From: Anolis sagrei
Taxonomy: Eukaryota; Chordata; Lepidosauria; Squamata; Anolidae
Assembly: GCF_037176765.1 (NCBI RefSeq)
Contig: NC_090034.1
Coordinates: 94,414,500 to 94,478,499 of the forward strand
Direction of reading: 5' to 3'
DNA: 64,000 bases
Shown: positions 57,777 to 64,000 of the stretch, one piece after another
Numbering within the stretch: position 1 is the stretch's first letter
Layout: every line of letters begins with the position of its first letter
Notes under the pieces: model-generated
What the model was told of the DNA's origin: nothing
Databases searched by the model: none
What the model saw: the letters and a program-made list of their open reading frames with translations, nothing else
Position numbers and translations under genes: made by a program

Positions 57777-60337
57777 TGATTTATGTTTTATTTTAATTGT
57801 ACAACTGATGATGATAGTTGTTATTGTTCAGCCAGCTGATGACAATGAGGGGTTTGGAGGTGCAGGGCCTGATGGTTCTGTGGGTGCCCAGACAGAGCAG
57901 ACAGAGGGAATATTGGAGCAGGATGGTTCTCCGGTTGGGAGAATGGAGGGGGTTTTGAACAAGATGTTTCTGAGTGTGGAAATGAAACTGCTTTGGAAGC
58001 TGACAGGCAAGGAGGGGAGGATAACATGAGCTCATCCGATGAAGCTGGCTTAGACAGAGATACAAGTCTACTCGTGCGTGAGAAGAAATTCAGGTGTAAG
58101 CAAAGCCATGGGAATGAGAGGCAGAAGCAGGCCTCTCAAAGTCAATGGAATGCCTTCATGTATTGCAGCCCTTAAATTAGGGAGAAAGCTGTTAGGATTT
58201 TTAGATCAAGCAACATCACTACTGGAGTGGGAAACTCCTGTCTTGTTTCTGGCTATACTCTAAACCAGGGGTCCACAAACTTTTTAAACAGAGGGCCAGG
58301 TCACATGACTTCCTATGCACACTGCACATATCTTAATTGTAGTGCAAAAAAAAAAACCCCACCTAAAACAATACAATAATTAAAATGAAGATCAATTTTA
58401 ACAAATATAAACTTATTAGTATTTCAATGGGAAGTGTGGGCCTGCTTTTGGCTGATGAGATAGGAGCCATGGAGAAGAAGAAGTACACAGGTTCCTGGAC
58501 CATCTTAACAGCATCCACCCAAACATCCAATTCACCATGGAAAAAGAAAATGAAGGAAGACTGCCTTTTCAAGATGTCCTAGTCATCTATAAACTAGATC
58601 AACAATTGTATCACACCGTTTACAGAAAACCCACACACACTGATAGATATCTACATAAAAACTCCAACCATCACCCAAGTCAAAAAAGAAGCACCATTAA
58701 AGCCTTGGCAGACCGTGCAAAAAGAATCTGCGAACCCCACCTCCTCCAAGATGAACTGAACCACCTCAACTGGGCTCTACAGGCTAATGGATACTCCAAC
58801 TCAGACATCAGAAGAGCTGCAAGACCAAGAACAAGCCACGAGAATAAAGACGAAGATCCACCCAGAGGAAAAGTGTTCTTGCCATACATCAAGGGAACCA
58901 CTGACTGCATAGGAAAGCTGATGAGGAAACACAACATACAAACTATCTACAGACTCACCAAGAAAATCCAACAAATGCTACTTTCAGCAAAGGACAAGAG
59001 GGAGCCTCTCACCTCTGCAGGAGTCTACCGTATACCATGCAGCTGTGGACAAGTCTGCATAGGGACCACCAAACACAGCAGCATTGCCCAGACACAACCT
59101 CAAGGAACATGAAAGGCACTGCAGACTACTTCAACCAGAGAAGTCAGCCATAGCAGAGCACCTGATGAACCAACCTGGACACAGCATATTATTTGAGAAC
59201 ACAGAAATGCTGGCCCACTCTCACAACCACCATGTCAGACTACACAGAGAAGCCATTGAAATCCACAAACATGTGTACAATTTCAACAGAGGAGGAGGAA
59301 ACCATGAAAATGAACAAAATCTGGCTACCAATATTAAAAAAAACTCTAAAATTAAAACAGCAAAACAGCAGAGGGAAAGCATCAGGGGCATCTAATCACC
59401 TCTCAACAAAAGATTGCTCCAGGCACTGCCAGGCCATCAAATGCTAATCAAGGTGGTCAGTTGAAACATTCACACCTAGCTCCAGCAGACAAGAGTTCTT
59501 TGTCCCACCCTGGTCTTTCCACAGATATATAAACCCATTTTCCTAGTTCCAACAGACCTCACTACCTCTGAGGATGCTTGCCATAGATGCAGGCGATACG
59601 TCAGGAGGGAATGCCTCTAGAACATGGCCATATAGCCAGAAAAAACCTACAACAACCCACTGAGATAGGATTGTTGTTGTTGTTTTTTTGTGTGCTTTCA
59701 AGTCATTTCAGACTTAGGTTGACCCTGAGCGAGGGCCAGGTAAATGACCTTGAAGGGCCGTATCTGGCCCTTGGGCCATAGTTTGAGAACCTGCTTCTAA
59801 ACTCAAGGCTCTAGATTCCTAGTCAAGTTTTGTGTCCTGCGTTAAGGATTTACCTATGGATTCAAGCTCTTGTTTTGTTTCTCTGGATCAATGTTGAAGT
59901 TTTAACACTTGTTTTTGAGATTTACCTTTTGCTTATGGGTCTTGCTTTCTATATAAACACTTGGATTTTTACCCTATTATTTGCTTGTGGTGCTTCTTGC
60001 CCTTCCTTATATGTATTTTATCGATAGTTTAATACCACGACTGGTTTCCTGGTGAGTGCTTTGAGCAAGGTGATCTCCTGCTAAGGTGCAACAATAGTGA
60101 TAATTGTGGTGGTGGTGATTTTTCTAGCTAATTACGTTCATTATTGTTTCCTTCTTCTCAAAGTATGCATTTTGCTTCAGGCACACTTTGATTGGAAGCC
60201 ACTTGGATTGTAAATGCAGGTGTAAATGCCTGGCTTCTTGCCTGGATGCAATATCGTCTCATGCAATAACTGCCCAATGTATCCTTACCTGTAGTGAGAA
60301 ACATGAAGAAGAAGAGGAATCCCAGGTATATCTGCAT
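50813..60337 (-). CDS. Gene 3: reduced Ly6/uPAR paralogue, three exons found
   Basis: Recognised exons on the minus strand are 60289-60337 (signal), 54951-55076 (like exon 2) and 50813-51003 (like exon 5). All are phase 1, so direct splicing gives 366 nt (121 residues plus stop) with no stop inside: MQIYLGFLFFFMFLTTG, then NCLQCETCENSSC... GGQDTC, then KACTTKAQC... KQVEC and a tail SLLLTLAGYMLMKIFL. I read the 51003-54951 interval and found nothing like exon 3 (CC-x4-C) or exon 4 (NGKxCPAC). Most of it is Bov-B, Tigger and hAT. The result would be one LU domain joining a domain-1 front half to a domain-2 back half. It has eleven cysteines, an odd number. An AATAAA lies at 50710-50715, about 100 bases past the stop. 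It may be a working single-domain gene or a gene dying by exon loss. Confidence 0.6.
51169..51831 (+). mobile_element. TIR element, Harbinger-like ends
   Basis: Ends ggggtcttccagacagg and, complemented, gggcccttccagacaggcc. It has ACA on both sides, no coding content, and is GC-richer than its flanks. In gene 3, between exons 2 and 5. Confidence 0.5.
51867..52235 (-). mobile_element. Bov-B (RTE) LINE 3' end
   Basis: tcattcagtcgcttccgact, ctccttcaaggtcaagccag, gtatggactggttggatctt and ggtccaaggcactctcagaa are Bov-B words read in reverse. Bov-B is known for horizontal spread among squamates and ruminants. Confidence 0.75.
52650..52917 (-). mobile_element. tRNA-derived SINE inside Tigger
   Basis: T-run at left, gcagcttgagaaactgcaag, ccccggattcaaacctgcga. 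Flanks aatacac and aatacat. Confidence 0.75.
53206..54045. repeat. GC-rich array of alternating palindromes
   Basis: At least five hairpin units lie in a row (53212-53385, 53388-53513, 53517-53690, 53693-53815, 53816-53980), plus a partial one. Each has (TCC)n/(GGA)n arms around a core cagctgtgttgcaggaagtg that flips direction from unit to unit. Long frames on both strands are by-products of the triplet repeats. Confidence 0.8.
54046..54165 (+). mobile_element. Penelope-like terminal fragment inside hAT
   Basis: ttttcagggctgtatg, cattctctcctgacattttg, aggcatcctcagaggtctgt. Confidence 0.6.
54951..55076 (-). CDS. Gene 3 exon 2 (first half of an LU domain)
   Basis: The acceptor CCTTCCCAG ends before 55076 and the donor GTGAGTGAC follows 54951. 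The 126-nt exon encodes NCLQCETCENSSCTSKNC... LPCTGGQDTCIFLVTEQSS. It has seven cysteines against five in genes 1 and 2. Sequons NSS and NCT are present. Confidence 0.8.
55610..57776 (+). mobile_element. LINE C-terminal fragment (copy B) split by hAT
   Basis: 55675-55807 reads SSASAAVFQMKQEVFEDRDI and LVYKAIVLPTLQ. 57171-57776 continues the same LINE (LLHHQLCWTGHIVRMPDHCL, KQLLYSQLKNGK) to a (TAAG)n tail. In gene 3 intron 1. Confidence 0.7.
55808..57170 (+). mobile_element. hAT non-autonomous element inside LINE
   Basis: Starts TAGGCTTGGTTGATCC and ends TATCCAACTCTA. Flanks CTACCTAC (55800-55807) and CTGTCTAC (57171-57178) agree at six of eight bases. Three 125-bp tandem units lie at 56118-56480, then (GA)n at 56484-56524. 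Confidence 0.7.
57830..58257 (+). mobile_element. Unclassified element remnant
   Basis: Text rich in gaagctgaca, gatggttctccggttgg and similar words. It continues past the hAT at 59803-60060 (gattcaagctcttgttttg). It may be an LTR-class fossil, broken; I cannot name the family. Confidence 0.3.
58266..59794 (+). mobile_element. hAT Charlie-type element split by Penelope
   Basis: Starts caggggtccacaaacttttt and ends gggccatagtttgagaacctg. Flanks ctctaaac and ttctaaac. Confidence 0.72.
58466..59661 (+). mobile_element. Penelope-like element nested in hAT, 5'-truncated
   Basis: Encodes VYRKPTHTDRYLHKNSNHHP, FLPYIKGTTDCIGKLMRKHN and GVYRIPCSCGQVCIGTT, the GIY-YIG module, then EKSAIAEHLMNQPGHSILFE. 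The frame is broken. The target duplication GAGATAGGA lies at 58457-58465 and 59662-59670. Confidence 0.82.
60289..60337 (-). CDS. Gene 3 exon 1 (signal peptide)
   Basis: ATG at 60337-60335 opens MQIYLGFLFFFMFLTTG. Donor GTAAGGAT, phase 1, 49 coding bases like its paralogues. A possible acceptor (tttttgcag) lies just upstream of the ATG. Confidence 0.72.
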
Positions 60338-60422
60338 GATGAAAAGTGCAATGTAGGGGGGACTTTTGATACGTCTGCAAAAACTTGAGAGAGAATAAAG
60401 CATACTTGAAATGTCTATCGAT

Positions 60423-61110
60423 TAGGCATGTGTAATCCATTTAAAATGGTTCAAAAGCACTTACAAAGCTAGGGATGCTGGTGCTTTGTTTCTAAAGTGT
60501 TTCTAAAGTTTAGGACAGTGGTGAAAATTTCAAAACTCTAATAAGACTAATGAAATTTCATTACTATTTCATTTATCATGATTGCATATGCGCATTAAGG
60601 AAAACATCACTGTCAGTGGAGCTCTTATCTCCCCCATTTTTAAAGCTACTGATGTTTAACTTGCCACAATGGTATAAGATACTTACCACTATTAGCCCAC
60701 CAAATTTCAGAGCATTTTACTTATCCACAGAATTTTGGAAAACCTTCAAAGTTTTTATAAAAACATTTTTTTAATAATAAAGAAAATCTGTTCCTGGTTT
60801 GGAAGTGTTATTTCCTGTTTCACTGTGTGGTCTTTACTTTGGGAGTAGTTGTTCTGCTCCAAAGATTTTGTTTTTGTGGCAGAAATTGTGTTAAATTGGT
60901 GTAGAGTCAACAAAGCAAAAAGCACTATAGGGTGATGTCCCTTGAGCAAAGACAAAGATTTTGCAGTGTAATAAACTTTTACCATGTTTTTATGTCAGAA
61001 CCAATTAGGAACTGCCATTTATAAACTAAGAATAGAAAACGTAATACAGACACCGTCAAGGGACATCTAGACTGACCCCCTTCTTCTGGACAGAAAGGCA
61101 CCATCCAAAC
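60423..61110 (+). mobile_element. hAT-type element, right end unclear
   Basis: Starts taggcatgtgtaatccattt. The inner part gtgttatttcctgtttcact...gtgttaaattggtg and gggacatctagactgacccc matches 43530-43690. Confidence 0.55.
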
Positions 61111-61139
61111 TCTCCTGACATCCTATTAATATGCTTCCC

Positions 61140-61960
61140 CGATTGTCCACCAAACCCTTCTGTGTTGTTCATAGGAGTCCTGTGTGCCAAGATTGGTTCA
61201 ATTTCATCATTGGTGGAGTTCAGAATGCTCTCTGATTGTAGATGAACTATACATCCCAGTAACTACACATGCCGCATTTGCTCCCTTGCCTGGCCTGCTT
61301 TGAGTCCGGAGGCATGCCTGAAGACCCCGACGTGTGCACCAAAAGTCACCTCTTCTCCTGAACTTTCTCCTCAGCCATTGGGACCGAGAGAGAGAGACAG
61401 ACAGACAGAAGTGGAGATGCCCACCTTTCCTGAAGGTAGGCACAAAAATAAAGGAGGGAACAGAGGTGGGAGATACCTCCAGCCAGAGGGGCTCTCTCTC
61501 TCTCTGTGTCTCTCTTGGTCCCAATGGCTGAAGAGAAAGTCAGGAGAAGAGGCGACTTTTGGTGCGCATGCTAGGGTCTTCAGACATGCCTCCAGACCCG
61601 AAGCAGGCCAGGCGCGGCGGCTCCGCCCCTTGGCCCACCCACGGATTGGGGAGAGGAGAGGAGGCGGGTGGAGTGCCGGGGGATCGGGAAAGGGAGCCGG
61701 TCATGGGGAAGGGATCGAACGCGGAGTGGAGCAGGAACGAGAGGGGCTAGGCGGGGCTCAAGGGTCCAGTACCTTTGGGTAGAGGATCGCCCAGCAGCGA
61801 GGCAAGAAAGCTGAGGCTTCCCCCGGAATGCTAGGGCTATTGTGAGCTGAGGGGGCGCTCCTCAAGTGGCTGTCGAGGGGCATTTACAGAGGCGCCTTTG
61901 CGCCCCTGGCAAAAAAAAGTGTTCTGTGACCGCTTATTTCGCGTAATGGACGAGCCGCCC
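61140..61960. mobile_element. Tip100-like hAT with a long inverted repeat
   Basis: Its right end gtaatggacgagccgccctg is like 14900-14922. The gaactatacatcccagtaac module is at left. Arms 61289-61400 and 61497-61612 are inverted copies around a 96-base loop. A CpG-rich stretch lies at 61600-61760. The left end was not found. Confidence 0.5.
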
Positions 61961-62290
61961 TGGTTGCAATCCCAGGTGACAGCAGGATTGAAGAGAAACA
62001 AATGGAAAAGCTGGCACGATATGAGGATTTAAAGATCGAACTGCAAAGACTCTGGCACAAGCCAGTTAAGGTGGTCCCAGTGGTGATCAGCACACTGGGT
62101 GCAATGCCTAAAGACCTTGGCCTGCACTTAAACACAATCAGCGCGGACAAAATTACCATCTGCCAGCTGCAGAAGGCCACCTTACTGGGATCTGCATGCA
62201 TTATTCACTGATACATCACACAGTCCTAGACACTTGGGAAGTGTCCGAGGTGTGATTCAATACAACAGTTAGCAGAGTGTCTGCTGTGGA
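61961..62290 (+). mobile_element. R2/R4-like LINE 3' end
   Basis: Encodes EKLARYEDLKIELQRLWHKP, VKVVPVVISTLGAMPKDLGL and LQKATLLGSACIIH, then a UTR shared with 29390-29520 in reverse. Confidence 0.6.
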
Positions 62291-62307
62291 ATCATCTTGT
62301 TGTGTTT

Positions 62308-62480
62308 CAAATAATAATATATATTTTTAATTTCGATCCCACCCTTTCTCCCCCAGAAGGACTCAGGGCGGCCTCCAAGTACCAAGGCAAGTATTCAATG
62401 ACATATACAATCATAAAAACAAAGCAGAGATTCAATGCCATATGCAATCATAAAAACAAAGCACAATAAAATAGCAAATC
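62308..62480 (-). mobile_element. L2-type 3' end
   Basis: ttaatttcgatcccaccctt ... ggactcagggcggcctcc. Confidence 0.5.
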
Positions 62481-62639
62481 ATACTTTAAAAGCATGTATA
62501 AAATAGACTGTATGGGGCGGATAGATGATCAGGCCTCATAAAGTGCAATAGCAATAATTACTGTTTAAGTATAGAATCTAGAAATACAAAATATAAATGT
62601 AAAAGTGGCTCAACAAATGTGTAAACCCTTGACAGGATA

Positions 62640-63070
62640 TTGGTCTTAGGGAGGGGAAATAACTTCCTAAGAGCTACAGAGATACTTGCAGGAACACCTC
62701 AGCAAGCAAGAATCCAAAAGTGGCAGCCTAAAATCCAGAACCTCAATCAGTGGCTGATATCAGATAAGAAGCTCCATCCTAGACACACAGAAGATTGGGA
62801 GACTTGGAAGGCGCAGAACAGACTGTGCTCTGGCATCATGAAAGGCAGAGCCAACCTTAAGAAATGGGGCTACGAAGTGGAGCCCACGACAGGTGAGTGT
62901 GGAGAAGAGCAAACCACAGACCACTTACTACAATGCAGTCTGTGCCCTGCCACATGCACAAAGAAGAATCTTCTTACAGCAACACCAGAGGCGCTCGAAG
63001 TGGCCAGCTTCTGGTCAAAGGAAATTTAGTATTTACACCACAAAGAGGTGTAAACATTTTAGCAATGCTT
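62640..63070 (+). mobile_element. Jockey-like LINE C-terminus
   Basis: An open stretch reads RATEILAGTPQQARIQKWQP, DWETWKAQNRLCSGIMKGRA, TGECGEEQTTDHLLQCSLCP, with the C-x-C...H...C region. It is collinear with 34240-34620. Confidence 0.65.
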
Positions 63071-63654
63071 CACAACAGGCCTAGTTTTATGTACTTGTGA
63101 AGATGAGCCCCAAATCTTTCCATAATCCTGGGTCAACGCATCTCTCTGAAAGGTTCTATACTTTCTCAAATTTAATATCTAATTCAAATTTCTTCAATGC
63201 TATATCAGTCAAAATTTATTTTTCCTTTAAAGCAATATACTACACTTTGTTCCATGTGTATTAACTTTTAAAAAAAGCTCCAAATAGTAAAACACACATT
63301 TTGAAAGTATAACATATTTGAATAATTATTAATATTTTAAGGTAACTTTTTAAAAAAACCCAATAATACAGCAATTGGTTAATGCCAATTTAAACACATG
63401 GAAGAAAAGAATATTTATAAATGTCTTTTAAATGGTTGAAAACATGTTAACAAACACTCGTGAGAAGAATTCTGGAGGAATAAGAAAATCATCACTGTTC
63501 AGAATTTGTTTTGTGCAAAATTTGCACATTTTTAACTCAGAAATTTCTGTTTCTGTGCAGAAATATTATTTCTGGGCTGAAATTGCTTTTTCTTGTTCAG
63601 AACATGTAGTAATTTCATATTTATTCTGCACAAAATTCACCCATGACTGAAAGC

Positions 63655-64000
63655 ACCGGGATTGTGGCGCAGCTGGCTGAGTGTCAGCTGCATTAAGATC
63701 ACTCTGACCAAAAGGTCATGAGTTCGAAGCCAGCCCAGGTTGGAGTGGGTTTCCAACCAATTGTGTGTAGCCTGTTGTTGCCCTTTGCAACCCGAAAGAC
63801 AGTTGCATCTGTCAAATAGGAAAATAAGGTACCACCTTAAAGTGTGGGGAGGCTAAATTAACTAATTTATGAGGCCATAAAGAAGACTCCAGCAAAGCAT
63901 TCCAGCGGGGAAGCATGTGGGGAATGCGAAAGTGCTTCATCAGCATCGCAGATGGACGATGAAAGCGACAGCTCCCCTGGCAGCCAGTTAAATAGCCTCT
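63655..64000 (+). mobile_element. tRNA-derived SINE, cut by the window edge
   Basis: A box TGGCGCAGCTGG and B-box-like gagttcgaagcc near 63668-63735. Its body matches the reverse of 12845-13185. The end is outside the window. Confidence 0.72.

Noticed and set aside
61300-61782. 160-codon frame near the CpG-rich block
   Set aside because: It overlaps a similar frame on the other strand, created by the inverted repeat. No recognisable domain.
62640-63029. Host gene with a zinc-binding motif
   Set aside because: It matches the other Jockey-like copy at 34240-34620 and its UTR; it is LINE-derived.
63668-63735. tRNA gene
   Set aside because: The A and B boxes are good, but a long non-tRNA body follows and the same unit recurs at 12845-13185. 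It is a SINE head.
1-64000. CRISPR array, operon or other prokaryotic system
   Set aside because: The window is plainly vertebrate, with spliced genes, SINEs and LINEs. No spaced direct-repeat array of CRISPR type is present.

Overview
The window reads as AT-rich, repeat-dense vertebrate DNA, most like an iguanian lizard close to Anolis. The repeat mix supports this: Sauria-type tRNA SINEs, a Bov-B (RTE) tail, L2, CR1 and L1 LINEs, Penelope-like elements with a GIY-YIG domain, hAT families (Charlie/SPIN-like, Tip100-like and a TAGG-ended family), Helitrons, Tigger, mariner and Harbinger-type MITEs. This is inference from family recognition; no search was run.

Host genes. Three genes lie in tandem on the minus strand and encode Ly6/uPAR (three-finger) proteins of the phospholipase A2 inhibitor gamma (PLI-gamma) type. 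Gene 1 spans 1952-7378, gene 2 spans 23954-30870 and gene 3 spans 50813-60337. Genes 1 and 2 each have five coding exons: signal peptide, then two exons for each of two LU domains. All introns are phase 1, and the deduced proteins are 205 and 215 residues. Each ends in a short hydrophobic tail like a GPI-attachment signal, unlike secreted snake-serum PLI-gamma. Gene 3 keeps exons like numbers 1, 2 and 5, but I find no match to exons 3 and 4. Its phases would still join into a 121-residue, single-LU-domain, tailed protein. The genes sit about 17 and 20 kb apart and look like products of tandem duplication.

Layout. 1-660: minisatellite and a Helitron end. 1.9-7.4 kb: gene 1. 7.5-12.6 kb: L2 and CR1, an L1 nested in CR1, and a large L2 hairpin. 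12.6-23.9 kb: SINEs, hAT elements, LINE fragments, a mariner and a Penelope palindrome. 24-31 kb: gene 2, with SINEs, MITEs and an R2/R4-like LINE in its introns. 31-50.8 kb: almost pure transposon ground, with Helitron, Harbinger, hAT, Jockey-like LINE and a Penelope copy inside a Harbinger-type element. 50.8-60.3 kb: gene 3, with introns swollen by Bov-B, a Tigger carrying a SINE and a hAT that holds a GC-rich palindromic array, a LINE split by another hAT, and a Charlie-type hAT split by a Penelope copy. 60.4-64 kb: hAT, a long inverted repeat, LINE ends and a SINE cut by the window edge.

The nested insertions, many with intact target-site duplications, give a readable order of events. Apart from the three LU genes I see no host coding sequence, no tRNA or rRNA gene, and no CRISPR or other prokaryotic feature.
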